In this document: piece by piece, positions 30,428 through 40,529 of the stretch
Layout: each line of letters begins with the position of its first letter
Numbering within the stretch: the first letter of the stretch is position 1
Origin: Clostridia bacterium
Lineage (GTDB): Bacteria; Bacillota; Clostridia; Oscillospirales; CAG-272
Direction: 5' to 3'
DNA length: 64,000 bases
Assembly (NCBI GenBank): GCA_017467105.1
Contig: JAFTSU010000014.1
Coordinates: 1 to 64,000, forward strand
Position numbers and translations under genes: made by a program
The notes under the pieces: generated by a model
Databases searched by the model: none
The model's input: the letters and a program-made list of their open reading frames with translations, nothing else
Told to the model about the DNA's origin: nothing

Positions 30428-31459
30428 ATGAACGCAGAATTCTTCAACGCTCTCGATCTTCTCGAGAAGGAAAACGGCATATCTAAGGAGTATATGATTT
30501 CGCACATCGAGCTTGCTCTCGCAAACGCGTGCAGAAAGGAAGTAGGTCCTACCACGGTGATCAGAGTTAAGATAGATCCCGTCAAGAAGGATATGAAGGT
30601 TTATCAGCAGCGCACCGTAGTGCCTGACGATGAGGTGTACGACGACAAATGTGAGATCGGTTATACAGCTGCGAAGGCGCTCTCACGCAGACACAAGATG
30701 GGCGGAGTGGTAGAGACCGAGCTTAAGACCAAGGACTTCAGACGTCTTTCCGCCAGAGCAGGCACACAGATGATAGTTCAGGCTATACGTACCGCAGAGC
30801 GCGAGCGTCAGACCAAGGAATACGAGAACAAGAAGGAAGAGATCATCACCGCAATCGTTGATAAGATAGATACTGTAAACGGCAACGCAATTCTCGACAC
30901 GGGTACAGGCTACGCTACTCTTATCAAGGAGGAGCAGATCCCCGGCGAGAGCTTTGAGGTCGGTGATAGAATCAAGGTATTTATCTCAGAGGTTAAGAGC
31001 GGCGAGATTCGCGGACCTATCGTAACCCTCTCCCGCGTACATCCCAACTTTGTAAAGCGCCTCTTCGAGCTTGAGGTTCCCGAGATAATGGACGGTACCA
31101 TTCTCATCAAGGGAATTTCCCGTGAGGCAGGTATGAGAACCAAGATAGCAGTTGAGTCAAGAGATCCTAACGTTGACGCTGTTGGCTCCTGCATAGGTAA
31201 GAACGGTATGAGAATTTCAGCAATTCTCGCAGAGCTTTCCGGTGAGAAGGTGGATATAATCAAGTACAGCGACGATCTTGCGGAGTACGTTGCAGAGGCT
31301 CTCTCTCCAGCCAAAGTGCTTGACGTATATCTGGAGGACGAGAGAACCTGCCGTGTAACAGTTTCTCCTGATCAGCTCTCCCTCGCCATCGGTAAGGAAG
31401 GACGTAACGCTAAGCTTGTTGCCCGTCTCACAGGCTGCAAGATAGACATTAAGGCTTAA
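30428..31459 (+). CDS. nusA: Transcription factor NusA, 343 aa
   Basis: Binds RNA polymerase and nascent RNA to modulate pausing, termination and antitermination. The N-terminal polymerase-binding domain (1-125), S1 domain (about 135-200) and tandem KH domains follow, with VGSCIGKNGMRISAI and LAIGKEGRNAKLVARLTG as the KH GXXG loops. There is no C-terminal acidic repeat extension, as in other Bacillota. Located 70 nt after rimP and one nucleotide before the rnpM frame. Confidence 0.95.
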   Translation: MNAEFFNALDLLEKENGISKEYMISHIELALANACRKEVGPTTVIRVKIDPVKKDMKVYQQRTVVPDDEVYDDKCEIGYTAAKALSRRHKMGGVVETELKTKDFRRLSARAGTQMIVQAIRTAERERQTKEYENKKEEIITAIVDKIDTVNGNAILDTGTGYATLIKEEQIPGESFEVGDRIKVFISEVKSGEIRGPIVTLSRVHPNFVKRLFELEVPEIMDGTILIKGISREAGMRTKIAVESRDPNVDAVGSCIGKNGMRISAILAELSGEKVDIIKYSDDLAEYVAEALSPAKVLDVYLEDERTCRVTVSPDQLSLAIGKEGRNAKLVARLTGCKIDIKA

Positions 31460-31460
31460 T

Positions 31461-31742
31461 ATGGCAGCCACACAAGCGACAAGAAAGCTTCCCACCAGAC
31501 GCTGTGTCGGGTGCGGTGAGCATTTTCCAAAGAACACTCTTATCAGAGTTCTGCGTACGCCCGAGGGAGAGATCGTCTTAGACACAACGGGTAAGCGCTC
31601 AGGCAGAGGCGCGTATATCTGTAAGGAGCTTGCGTGCTTCAGGCGCGCTGTAAAGTCCAAGAGACTTGAAAGCTCTCTCGAATGCAGTATACCCGCAGAG
31701 GTATATTCCGTAATGGAAGAGGAGCTGTCGGTTGGAAAATAA
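31461..31742 (+). CDS. rnpM: RnpM/YlxR family RNA-binding protein, 93 aa
   Basis: A small DUF448 (YlxR) protein. In Bacillus the homologue binds RNase P RNA and modulates its activity. The signature PTRRCVGCGEHFPKNTLIRVLR is visible here as PTRRCVGCGE followed by LIRVLRTPEG, and GRGAYIC...CFRRAVK provides the second Cys pair. The next gene starts inside its 3' end. Confidence 0.92.
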   Translation: MAATQATRKLPTRRCVGCGEHFPKNTLIRVLRTPEGEIVLDTTGKRSGRGAYICKELACFRRAVKSKRLESSLECSIPAEVYSVMEEELSVGK

Positions 31743-32088
31743 GGCGTTGACCCGTTTCAGAGGAATGCTTGGCTTCGCTATGCGGGCAGGCAAGATCCTT
31801 ATCGGTACGGATCTTGTGTGCAGTGCCCTGTCAAAAAAAGGCAGTTGCGCAGTCGTAACCGTACTGTTATGCGATTCGGCATCCGACGGAACGAAGAAGA
31901 AAATATACAATAAATGCGAATTCTATGCAAAGGAGCTTCGCGAGATCGGGATAGATCCCACAGAGCTTGGCAGATTGCTCGGCAAAACCTACTCACCTAT
32001 GGTTTTAGGCATAACCGATGCCGGATTCGCTGACGAAATAAGGAAGGCGCTGGATTCTATAGAACAGCCCTTTCCCGAAAAATCATAA
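31732..32088 (+). CDS. ylxQ: L7Ae/YlxQ family putative RNA-binding protein, 118 aa
   Basis: A ribosomal L7Ae-like (YlxQ, kink-turn binding) protein. The family pattern is seen in [19 protein letters not shown] and in [15 protein letters not shown]. The TTG start at 31732 overlaps rnpM by eleven nucleotides and is preceded by GGAG. It sits in its conserved place between rnpM and infB. Confidence 0.88.
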   Translation: MENKALTRFRGMLGFAMRAGKILIGTDLVCSALSKKGSCAVVTVLLCDSASDGTKKKIYNKCEFYAKELREIGIDPTELGRLLGKTYSPMVLGITDAGFADEIRKALDSIEQPFPEKS

Positions 32089-35057
32089 TGAAAGGAAGTT
32101 TCCTACCAAGGAAACCGGTGAACCTTATGCCGCAATTACCTATCAAAATCAGTCAGTTATCAAAGGATTTTAACATAAAGACCAAGGACGTCGTAGATAC
32201 CTGCAAGGAGCTTGGAATGGATAAAAAGACCGGCGGCTCTATGGAGGCTGACGAATTTGAGATCTTTATAAACCATCTTACAGTTACCCATCAGATCAAG
32301 GATATCGACGCTTACCGCGATGGCAGAAGCAAGATAACCTCATCTGCAAAGAAAGCACCCGCAAAGGCAGCACCCGCAAAGGAAGAGAAGCCTGTTGCAA
32401 AGACGGAAGTAAAGCCTGCCGTAAAGGAGGAGGCTCCCAAGGTGGCAGAGCAGCCGAAGAGAGCGCCCGAGGCACCGAATCCGCAGACCAATCCTGCGAG
32501 AGTGCAGAGCGCAAGACCTGAAGCTCGTCCCGAGACTCAGAGACCTCAGCCGAAATTTGAGAATCAGAGATCTCAGCGCCCGTTCTTCGATGGCGAGAGA
32601 GGAAGATTCGACAAGGGTGATCAGTCTAAGTTCCAGAGAGGTGACAGACCAAAGGATCAGAGAAACGATACCTATAACAAGTACAAGAGTGCACCTCAGG
32701 AGAATCCCTTCGCCAAGAAGCTTGATAATATGAATAGACAAGCGCAGGGCTTCAGAAATCCAAACTCTCAGTGGCAGAGGCTAGACGAACGTAAAAAGGC
32801 TCCGGAGGCAGAAAAGCGCACCCCCGTGTCAAATATTTCTCCCGTAACGCCCAAGCCTCAGGCCGAAGCGTCAGCTCTTCGTCCAGCTCAGCAGATGCAG
32901 CTTGAAAAGCAGCAGAAGCTTCAGCAGCAGAAGCCGCAGCCTGCTCCCGAGAAGACTCAGAAGAAGGAAGAAAAGCGTCCTCAGAAGCAGCAGTTCAAAA
33001 CTATAACTCCCACCCTTGATAAATCGAACGTTAAGGGCGGCGTAAATATCAGCTCCGATTATAATGTTCAGTCTAACGTTCCCAAGACACGCGTGGTTGA
33101 TATGAGAACCTCGGACGTTGACCTTTCCAAGTACGACGACAGATACAACGATAAGTACTACGCCGTTCTTAACGGTACTGATAACAACAGCTCAAAGCAG
33201 AAGCTGAAGAAGCAGGATAACAAGGGTCAGAATCAAAAGAGCGCAAAGGATAAGGAGCGCGCGGCTCAGGAAAGAATTAAGAAGATGGAGGCAGAGCGCG
33301 CCCGCAACAAGCAGCTTGAATTCACCGTTCCAGACGAGATCACCGTTGTGGAGTTTGCCTCAAGACTTAAGAAGTCCGCCGGCGAGGTCATCAAGAAGCT
33401 TATGTTTATGGGCGAGATGAAGGGCCTTAACGATACCATCGATTACGGAACGGCTGAGATCATCGCTGACGAGTTTGGCGCCAAGGTTACCCGTGAGGTA
33501 GTAGTTACCATCGAGGAGCGTCTCTTCACCGAGGCAGAGGACAGCACGGAGGATCTTGTAGAGCGCGCGCCTGTCGTTTGTGTAATGGGTCACGTTGACC
33601 ACGGTAAGACCTCTATTCTCGATGCTATCAGACACACCAATGTCACTCGCGGAGAGGCGGGCGGTATTACTCAGGCGATCGGCGCTTACAGAGTTAAGAT
33701 CAACGATAAGGATATAACCTTCCTTGATACTCCCGGCCACGAGGCGTTTACCGCCATGCGTATGAGAGGTGCTAAGTCCACCGATATTGCCATTCTGGTC
33801 GTAGCGGCTGACGACGGCGTTATGCCTCAGACCGTAGAGGCAATCAATCACGCCAAGGCTGCCGGAATTGATATTATCGTAGCAATTAACAAAATGGATA
33901 AGCCCACCGCTAATCCCGATAACGTTCTCAACCAGCTCACACAGTACGAGCTTGTACCTGAGGCATGGGGCGGTGACGTTATCACGGTACCCGTTTCCGC
34001 TCACACGGGTATGGGTATAGACGATCTTCTGGAGAGCGTGCTTCTCGTTGCCGAGATGAAGGAGCTTAAGGCAAACCCAAAGAAGAGAGCAAAGGGTATA
34101 GTAATAGAATCCAAGCTTGACCGCGGACGCGGTCCCGTTGCTACCGTGCTCGTACAGAACGGTACTCTCCATCAGGGTGACTACGTTATCGTAGGAAATG
34201 CTGTTGGACGTGTTCGCGCAATGGTTGACGATAAGGGCAAAAACGCAAAGGCTGCAGGTCCCTCCGTTCCCGTTGAGATCATAGGTCTTGACGACGTTCC
34301 GCAGGCAGGTGATGAGCTTAACGCTGTAGAGAACGAGAGAATGGCTAAGGACCTTGCTGAGCAGCGCCGTGATAAGCAGCGCCAGGAGATCCTTGCGGCA
34401 AATGCCAGAGTTAATCTTGACGAGCTGTTCGGTCAGATCGCCGCAGGCGTACAGACCCTTAATATTGTAGTAAAAGCAGACGTTGCCGGCTCTGTCGAGG
34501 CTGTGAAGGCATCCCTTCTCAAGCTTTCCAACGAGGAGGTAAAGGTTGCTGTTATTCACTCAGCGGTCGGCGGTATTACGGAGAGCGACGTTATGCTTGC
34601 AACCGCATCTAACGCGGTAATAGTAGGCTTTAACGTCCGTCCCGACAAGAACGCGTTGGATAGCGCGGAGAGAAACGGGGTAGATATCCGTTGCCATCGT
34701 ATTATTTATGAGATCATTGATGAGATCGAGGCTGCTATGAAGGGTATGCTTGCTCCTACCTACAAGGAGGTGCTGCTCGGTCACGCAGAGGTCAGACAGA
34801 CCATCAAGGTTCCGAACGTTGGTATTATCGCCGGATGCTATATCCAGGACGGTAAGATTACGAGAAACGCGCAGATTCGTATCGTTCGTGACGGTATAGT
34901 TATCTTTGAGGATAAGATATCCTCTCTCCGTCGCTTCAAGGATGACGTCCGTGAGGTAGCAGAGGGATATGAGTGCGGTGTTGGTATAGAAAAGTTTAAT
35001 GATATTCGAGAGGGCGACACTCTCGAGGCATTTATAATGGAAGAGGTTAAAAACTAA
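32088..35057 (+). CDS. infB: Translation initiation factor IF-2, 989 aa
   Basis: The GTPase that places initiator tRNA on the ribosome. The N-terminus has an IF2 N-domain (about residues 14-70), then a long low-complexity stretch rich in Lys, Ala, Pro, Gln and Arg (about 85-340), a second IF2-N helical domain (about 405-455), the G domain with GHVDHGKTS (about 500), DTPGHEAF and NKMDKP, and the C-terminal domains. The coordinates use the ATG overlapping the ylxQ stop (TAATG). The ATG at 32127, just before [11 protein letters not shown], is an equally plausible start because the conserved domain begins there. A strong terminator follows. Confidence 0.95.
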   Translation: MKGSFLPRKPVNLMPQLPIKISQLSKDFNIKTKDVVDTCKELGMDKKTGGSMEADEFEIFINHLTVTHQIKDIDAYRDGRSKITSSAKKAPAKAAPAKEEKPVAKTEVKPAVKEEAPKVAEQPKRAPEAPNPQTNPARVQSARPEARPETQRPQPKFENQRSQRPFFDGERGRFDKGDQSKFQRGDRPKDQRNDTYNKYKSAPQENPFAKKLDNMNRQAQGFRNPNSQWQRLDERKKAPEAEKRTPVSNISPVTPKPQAEASALRPAQQMQLEKQQKLQQQKPQPAPEKTQKKEEKRPQKQQFKTITPTLDKSNVKGGVNISSDYNVQSNVPKTRVVDMRTSDVDLSKYDDRYNDKYYAVLNGTDNNSSKQKLKKQDNKGQNQKSAKDKERAAQERIKKMEAERARNKQLEFTVPDEITVVEFASRLKKSAGEVIKKLMFMGEMKGLNDTIDYGTAEIIADEFGAKVTREVVVTIEERLFTEAEDSTEDLVERAPVVCVMGHVDHGKTSILDAIRHTNVTRGEAGGITQAIGAYRVKINDKDITFLDTPGHEAFTAMRMRGAKSTDIAILVVAADDGVMPQTVEAINHAKAAGIDIIVAINKMDKPTANPDNVLNQLTQYELVPEAWGGDVITVPVSAHTGMGIDDLLESVLLVAEMKELKANPKKRAKGIVIESKLDRGRGPVATVLVQNGTLHQGDYVIVGNAVGRVRAMVDDKGKNAKAAGPSVPVEIIGLDDVPQAGDELNAVENERMAKDLAEQRRDKQRQEILAANARVNLDELFGQIAAGVQTLNIVVKADVAGSVEAVKASLLKLSNEEVKVAVIHSAVGGITESDVMLATASNAVIVGFNVRPDKNALDSAERNGVDIRCHRIIYEIIDEIEAAMKGMLAPTYKEVLLGHAEVRQTIKVPNVGIIAGCYIQDGKITRNAQIRIVRDGIVIFEDKISSLRRFKDDVREVAEGYECGVGIEKFNDIREGDTLEAFIMEEVKN

Positions 35058-35079
35058 TTTCTTCTAACCATAGTTTACA

Positions 35080-35130
35080 AAATCAAGGCTGAGCTGCAGA
35101 AAATAGCAGTTCAGCCTTGATGATTTTTCC
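35080..35130 (+). terminator. Terminator of the rimP-infB operon
   Basis: TCAAGGCTGAGCTGC (35084-35098) pairs with GCAGTTCAGCCTTGA (35107-35121), followed by TGATTTTT. Confidence 0.9.
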
Positions 35131-35259
35131 CTTGAGTAATGCATTTAAAATTGCAATATAAGTCAAAGTGGACTGTTGCTTTTTCGGCGAAATTTTGAGT
35201 GCGAGCTCGTTTTTTGTGCGTCGATTGATCGATCGAAATCATGTTTTATAATCAAAAAC

Positions 35260-35288
35260 TTGACTTTATCGTATTTTTAATATATAAT
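35260..35288 (+). promoter_or_regulatory. Promoter of the repeat lipoprotein
   Basis: TTGACT, 17 nt, TATAAT, 64 nt before the ATG. The ribosome binding site is AAAGGAGGAG. Confidence 0.85.
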
Positions 35289-35352
35289 AAAATCATAAAT
35301 TACTATAAATTGTACTATATGACTAAAACACTTCCTAAAAGGAGGAGAACAA

Positions 35353-38300
35353 ATGATCAAACAATTGAAAGCTTTTAGGCTTATCGTGCTTTGCCTTATC
35401 ATTACTCTGTCCCTAAGCCTTGCATCCTGTGTAGTGACTCCCGGAGGCTCGGGCGGCTCAGGTGAATCGGGCGGCGAATCCGGCGGTGGCTCAGGTGAAT
35501 CGGGCGGCGAATCCGGCGGCGGCTCAGGTGAATCGGGCGGCGAATCCGGCGGCAACTCAGGCGAATCCGGCGGCAACTCAGGCGAATCCGGTGGAGACGA
35601 TAAGCCCGACGGCGTTACTATGCCCACTCTTGAGGGCCTGTTTGACGCTAACCACAGCATACTTCTCGGAGATAGCCTCCATCTTTATCCCGGCAGACCG
35701 TTAACCGTATTCGTGATGTTTGACGGCTCCCATCCCGACTTCTGTCACGGCAAAGTGAGTGGAGACTCGCTTTCTGAGGATATTACGATTGGTGGAATAA
35801 AGGTTAACGGCTTTGAGCATGAGGGCAAGAGATATTTTGCCTATTCTATGGTTATTCCCGATCTGGAGACGGAGGGAGATTATACTTTGACTCTGTCCTG
35901 GGGTCTCGGTGAGGAGCGCGCGGAGCACGTATACTCCATCAGGGTTGATGACGTGCTTGACAATCCCAGCGGTGTTGCAGGATATTTCCTTGATGCCAAG
36001 GGTGACCTCGACCCCGGCTTTATCAGCAATAATATCAGAATAACTCACGGTGTCGGAGCGATTATTTATCTGCGTTTCAGCGCACCCGTGTCAAATCTTA
36101 ACCTTTTCATATTTGATCTCAACATAAATACAGCTCCGACCTACAGCTATAGCGACGGTAATGCCGTATACGTTTTTGAGATCGATACCCTTTTTGCCGA
36201 CTATGGCAGGGAATACTCGGTTTATATAAGCCACGGCTCGTCCGGAATGGACCAGACAAATATAAATATTAATGCGATCGTCGGTCAAGGCAGTGACGAT
36301 GGCGGCGACGAGGAAATTCACAGTTTCCTTGGAGTTTCTGCAAACGATATCGAGCCTCTTGGAGATCGCTTAGCTCTTGAGGGTGTGCAGGACGAGACTA
36401 TCTACTTCTTCTTTGATAAGGAGGTATATCCCTTAGGCCTCATTACCGATTGGGGCGAGATGACCGATTTTAATTCTTACCAATGTGGAAGCTACTACGT
36501 TGTAGGAGCAAAATATCCCGCTGCCGAGGTAGGTGACTATAAGGCGTCTCTCAGATACTACTTCAACGGCGTGGAGTATTACGCGCACTGCGGTGTAAGC
36601 ATATCTGTTGGATCCGCTCCTAAGGAAATCTCCTTCCTTGGCGTATGCCTGCAGGGCGAATATTCTTTAAGACGTGAGATCACCGTAACCGAGGGAGAGA
36701 ACACCATTTTCGTCGTTTACTTCTCCGGAAGCGTTGAGGACGTGAGCGTTTACTTTATGCAGAACGACGGCTGGGGCGGTCACGCAGGCAGCAGCATTGA
36801 CTATGATGGAAGACACTATCATCTGATATCTGTGCCTGAGGTGCTGGCGGGCAGCGATTCCGTAAGGGTATCCTATACCGTAAACGGCGAGGCGCGTGAG
36901 GATTTCTTCACGGTTACGATAAACCCGTCGGATAACTTAGGCAGCGATTTCGTGGGCGCTAAGGCACACTATGACGGCACGTTCGAAAAGAACGTTACAG
37001 TTTATGCCGGAACGGAATTCACTCTGTACGTAGCATTCAAAAACGAGCACGAGAACATCTCTCTTATGCTGGGTCAGTATGAGACTGCGTTTGAACCCTA
37101 TGACTTCTCCTACACCGCTGAAGGTTGGATATTTAAGTTCAAGACCTATCCTCTTTTCGAGGGCAGCGATACCTGCACAGTTATTGATAAGTTTGGAAGA
37201 ACCATTGCTGAGTTCGGCATAGAGGCTAAGAGCAGTGATACGAGCGAGGCAACCCTGCTTGGCGTTATGACCGAAGAAATGACCGGACCGATGCCTTATC
37301 TTGAAATTATGACCGGAGTTGAACAGCAGCAGGTCTTCGTTATCTTCAGCAAGGACGTAGACGGCTTAGAGATTTATTTGAGCGGCGGAAAGCTTGATAT
37401 ATTCGCTTCTGGTTCATCACCTATCGGTCATTACTACGGAGTGATCCTGCCTACCCTGTATTCCGAGGGAGACTACGGTCTGGCTGTCAACTACGTTGAC
37501 GTAACGGGAGAGGTGGTCAGAGAGGGAATAAGCATTATTGCCACAAGCGGTAAGGAAGAGCCTGAGCCCGAGTCGGATCCCGTATACCTCGGCGTAATGC
37601 TCTCCGAAACCGGAAACCCCTCCGATTCCGTGACCGTGGATTACGGAGTTCCGTCAATTATATATCTTGTTTTCGATAAATACGCAGAGATAGAAGGCAG
37701 CATAAGCGTCTCCGACGACGGCTCGAACGACTATCTTGGCGAGGGACACTACGTTTCCGATTACTATTACGTAATACCGTTGTATATCGGTCCTATCACC
37801 GCAGGTCTGCACCGTGACGTAAACTTCTCCTATTTTACAAGCGCAGGTAACGGTTACGGATACTTTGCGGTAATGTTAAACCGCCCTTACGTTGAGCCCA
37901 TTACGTACGTAGGCGTTTCGGTGGACGGTGCTGATCCTGTTAATTCCGATTTTCTGACCGTTACACCGGGTGAGCACAGCTTCCGCTTTATTTATACCGG
38001 CGATAGCTCGAACGTTACCTACGTTGGAGGTATTGGAGGCCTGGATCTCTCGTATTATATCACCGAGTCGGACGGAGGATTTGCAGTTGAATGCTCCTAC
38101 TACTTCGATATGACTATGGAGTACGAAATCTCATATCAGGTGTATGCTACGTACTTCGACGGTGAGATCACGGAGACTAACACCTTATTCGTTGGCGTTA
38201 AGCTTGAGTCTGAGCCCGAAATGGTGGGAGCCAGATTCAAAGAGGGTGAGGACTTCTCTTACGAGCTTGAAATTCTAAATACTACAGACACACTTCCTCT

Positions 38301-39180
38301 TATGATAGGGTTTACCGCTCCCGTTTTCGTCACCGACGTGATGATAGGCAACTATCATTTCTCTCCTACAGTGGAGGCTGTAGGCGTCGCTGAGGGGCTA
38401 TACGTGTGCGAGATTCCCGTTGAGATCTACTGTATAGGTCTTGATAACTGCGAGGCAAAAATAGAGTACACCTACTACGGTCAGGTGTTCTACGGTTCAT
38501 TTGCCGTGAACGTGGTCAGGAGAGATATGACTGCTCTCTACGATGCTGACGGAAATGATCTGTTGAAATCGGACGGGGATATGACCCTCTGGATAGGCTA
38601 CAAGGAGTCTATCGATCTTATATGCGTATATAACTTTGAGCCTCAGCGCGTTGAGGTTATGCACGATTTTGGTGCATTCATCCTTGAGTGCGAGGGCTAC
38701 AGCGATAACTATGGCGGATACGTGGTAAGAATTCACGTTGAATACTACGAGATAGGAACAGAGGGACCAACGGCGCTGAAGTACAACATAATCTCCTACG
38801 ATAGCATGGGAGAGATACAAGATTCTCCAAGCAAGCTCGTGATAGTCAATCTTACAGAGGGTCCTCTTACGGCTTTCGGCATCAATACCGACGGCGTTAC
38901 TACGGGAAACGGCTCTCTTAATTTCGCTCCCGGCGATATGACTCCCGTGTTCATTATGATTAATAAGATGACCGACTCCGTATTCTTTAATCTTTGGTCT
39001 GACGGAGTGCAGAACTGTATCGTTAAGCCTACGGAAATAAATTACGTTTCAGATGGACTGTACGCCGCTAGAATAGATTTCCCAAGCTATGAGGAAGGCG
39101 CGAATTACAAGATCTGCGTTATGGAGGGAGATGAAACGCTGTACGGCATAGTTTACTCCGTAACCTATTACTCGAATTAA
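35353..39180 (+). CDS. Large surface lipoprotein with about eleven Ig-like repeats, 1275 aa
   Basis: A lipoprotein signal peptide (residues 1-26) ends with lipobox-like LASC. A repetitive SGESGG linker of about 55 residues follows. The rest is about eleven tandem beta-rich modules of roughly 95-110 residues. Most begin with a [FYLM][LV]G[VA] motif (FLGVS, FLGVC, FVGAK, LLGVM, YLGVM, YVGVS, MVGAR) followed by a YxxFxxxV-type strand. This is the architecture of an extended Ig-like or cadherin-like surface rod. No catalytic domain or sortase signal is visible. The amidohydrolase gene starts 22 nt later, so they may be co-transcribed. Confidence 0.8.
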   Translation: MIKQLKAFRLIVLCLIITLSLSLASCVVTPGGSGGSGESGGESGGGSGESGGESGGGSGESGGESGGNSGESGGNSGESGGDDKPDGVTMPTLEGLFDANHSILLGDSLHLYPGRPLTVFVMFDGSHPDFCHGKVSGDSLSEDITIGGIKVNGFEHEGKRYFAYSMVIPDLETEGDYTLTLSWGLGEERAEHVYSIRVDDVLDNPSGVAGYFLDAKGDLDPGFISNNIRITHGVGAIIYLRFSAPVSNLNLFIFDLNINTAPTYSYSDGNAVYVFEIDTLFADYGREYSVYISHGSSGMDQTNININAIVGQGSDDGGDEEIHSFLGVSANDIEPLGDRLALEGVQDETIYFFFDKEVYPLGLITDWGEMTDFNSYQCGSYYVVGAKYPAAEVGDYKASLRYYFNGVEYYAHCGVSISVGSAPKEISFLGVCLQGEYSLRREITVTEGENTIFVVYFSGSVEDVSVYFMQNDGWGGHAGSSIDYDGRHYHLISVPEVLAGSDSVRVSYTVNGEAREDFFTVTINPSDNLGSDFVGAKAHYDGTFEKNVTVYAGTEFTLYVAFKNEHENISLMLGQYETAFEPYDFSYTAEGWIFKFKTYPLFEGSDTCTVIDKFGRTIAEFGIEAKSSDTSEATLLGVMTEEMTGPMPYLEIMTGVEQQQVFVIFSKDVDGLEIYLSGGKLDIFASGSSPIGHYYGVILPTLYSEGDYGLAVNYVDVTGEVVREGISIIATSGKEEPEPESDPVYLGVMLSETGNPSDSVTVDYGVPSIIYLVFDKYAEIEGSISVSDDGSNDYLGEGHYVSDYYYVIPLYIGPITAGLHRDVNFSYFTSAGNGYGYFAVMLNRPYVEPITYVGVSVDGADPVNSDFLTVTPGEHSFRFIYTGDSSNVTYVGGIGGLDLSYYITESDGGFAVECSYYFDMTMEYEISYQVYATYFDGEITETNTLFVGVKLESEPEMVGARFKEGEDFSYELEILNTTDTLPLMIGFTAPVFVTDVMIGNYHFSPTVEAVGVAEGLYVCEIPVEIYCIGLDNCEAKIEYTYYGQVFYGSFAVNVVRRDMTALYDADGNDLLKSDGDMTLWIGYKESIDLICVYNFEPQRVEVMHDFGAFILECEGYSDNYGGYVVRIHVEYYEIGTEGPTALKYNIISYDSMGEIQDSPSKLVIVNLTEGPLTAFGINTDGVTTGNGSLNFAPGDMTPVFIMINKMTDSVFFNLWSDGVQNCIVKPTEINYVSDGLYAARIDFPSYEEGANYKICVMEGDETLYGIVYSVTYYSN
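35455..35600 (+). repeat. Tandem repeat encoding the SGESGG linker
   Basis: Three near-identical 33-nt units followed by shorter units, each containing GGTGAATCGGGCGGCGAATC or close variants. Length variation by slippage would change linker length without frameshift. Confidence 0.88.
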
Positions 39181-39202
39181 AGTGAATAGATAGGAAACGA
39201 AA

Positions 39203-40369
39203 ATGCTGATAATCAAAAACGGAAATATCAAGACTATGGCAGGCGCGGAATACGAGCGCGGCTATGTAGTAATAGATGATAACGGCAAAATTTCTATGGT
39301 TGGAGAGGGAGATTGCCCCGTCACTTGCGATACCGAGATAGACGCTGAGGGCAGACTCGTCACTCCCGGTCTCGTTGAGGCGCATTGCCATCTTGGCACG
39401 GGCGGCGGAGTAGGCTCCAGCTTCAACGAGTCTACCGATCCCTTTACACCTCATATGAGAGCCGTCGATCTTCTGACCCCTTATTCAGATGATCTGAAGG
39501 ATGCGGTTGAGGGAGGCGTTACCACGGTTTGCACAGGTCCCGGCAGCTCCAATATCATCGGCGGAACCTTCGTTGCCATCAAAACCGCAGGAACGCGTAT
39601 TAAGGATATGATCGTCAAATATCCTCTGGCTATGAAATGCGCCTTTGGCGAGAATCCCTGCAACGATTACGGCAAGGCAAAGGAGCGAGCTCCCAGAACC
39701 CGTATGGCTCTGGCGGCAATGATGAGGGAATTCCTCTATAAGGCAAAGAAATATTATCTGAACACCACCCTTGGCAAGGAGCAGGATTTTGATGTGAAGT
39801 ACGACGCCATGCTCCCCGTTTTCCGCGGTGAGATCCCCATGAAGGTACACGTCCACGCAGCACACGACATCCATACCGTGTTGAGTATTGCGGAGGAATT
39901 TCAGCTTAAGATGACCATCGATCACTGCACCGACGGCGCTCTGGTAAAGGAGGATCTGGTTGCCGCCGGCTTCCCCTGCTTTATCGGTCCTTCCTTTGGC
40001 GGCAAGACCAAAAAGGAGCTGGATAACAAGGGCTTCGCTACCGCAGGCGAGCTGTACCGCGCAGGAGTTCCCATCAGCATTATCACCGACGCCGAGATCA
40101 CTCCCATCGAGCATCTGCCTCTGTTTGCGGGCATGTGTGTCAGCCGTGGCTTGCCCATGGAGGAGGGCTGGCGTGCAATCACCGTAAACCCCGCAAATCA
40201 GACGGGAATCGGAGACCGCGTTGGATCTCTTGAGGTCGGCAAGGATGGCGACGTGGTCGTATGGACGGAGAATCCCCTTCGCTACGTAGGCGCTCATCCG
40301 GTATACACCATAATAAGCGGTAAGATAGTATATTCCGACTCCGACGATACGAACGTAATACCAAAATAA
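39203..40369 (+). CDS. Imidazolonepropionase-like amidohydrolase, 388 aa
   Basis: A TIM-barrel metal-dependent hydrolase of the amidohydrolase superfamily. The small N-terminal beta domain precedes PGLVEAHCHLG, the HxH metal site. Further ligands are seen in KVHVHAAHD, IDHCTDG and ITDAEI (the catalytic Asp). The C-terminal GSLEVGKDGDVVVW segment closes the beta domain. No signal peptide. Related members hydrolyse cyclic amides or peptides, and imidazolonepropionase-like proteins also include organophosphate and dipeptide hydrolases; the substrate cannot be named. It is 22 nt after the repeat lipoprotein and ends with a terminator. Confidence 0.85.
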   Translation: MLIIKNGNIKTMAGAEYERGYVVIDDNGKISMVGEGDCPVTCDTEIDAEGRLVTPGLVEAHCHLGTGGGVGSSFNESTDPFTPHMRAVDLLTPYSDDLKDAVEGGVTTVCTGPGSSNIIGGTFVAIKTAGTRIKDMIVKYPLAMKCAFGENPCNDYGKAKERAPRTRMALAAMMREFLYKAKKYYLNTTLGKEQDFDVKYDAMLPVFRGEIPMKVHVHAAHDIHTVLSIAEEFQLKMTIDHCTDGALVKEDLVAAGFPCFIGPSFGGKTKKELDNKGFATAGELYRAGVPISIITDAEITPIEHLPLFAGMCVSRGLPMEEGWRAITVNPANQTGIGDRVGSLEVGKDGDVVVWTENPLRYVGAHPVYTIISGKIVYSDSDDTNVIPK

Positions 40370-40370
40370 C

Positions 40371-40412
40371 AAAAAAGGAAGATGGCGCGTTTGAACGCCA
40401 TCTTCCTTTTTT
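40371..40412. terminator. Bidirectional terminator
   Basis: AAAAAAGGAAGATGGCG (40371-40387) pairs perfectly with CGCCATCTTCCTTTTTT (40396-40412). It serves the amidohydrolase and probably the converging 40530-41303 gene. Confidence 0.92.
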
Positions 40413-40529
40413 AAATCTCAAATCCTAGAAACAAGCGACCCGTGTTGAGTTTTTTTGCTTGATTTACTCATAAATACCGCCGGAAATATGGTTTTATGTA
40501 CGGCAAATCCACATTTTATAAGGTCGTCA

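Noticed and set aside
33360-34559. 399-codon minus-strand open frame opposite infB
   Set aside because: It lies entirely over the conserved GTPase region of IF-2 and has no translation signals.
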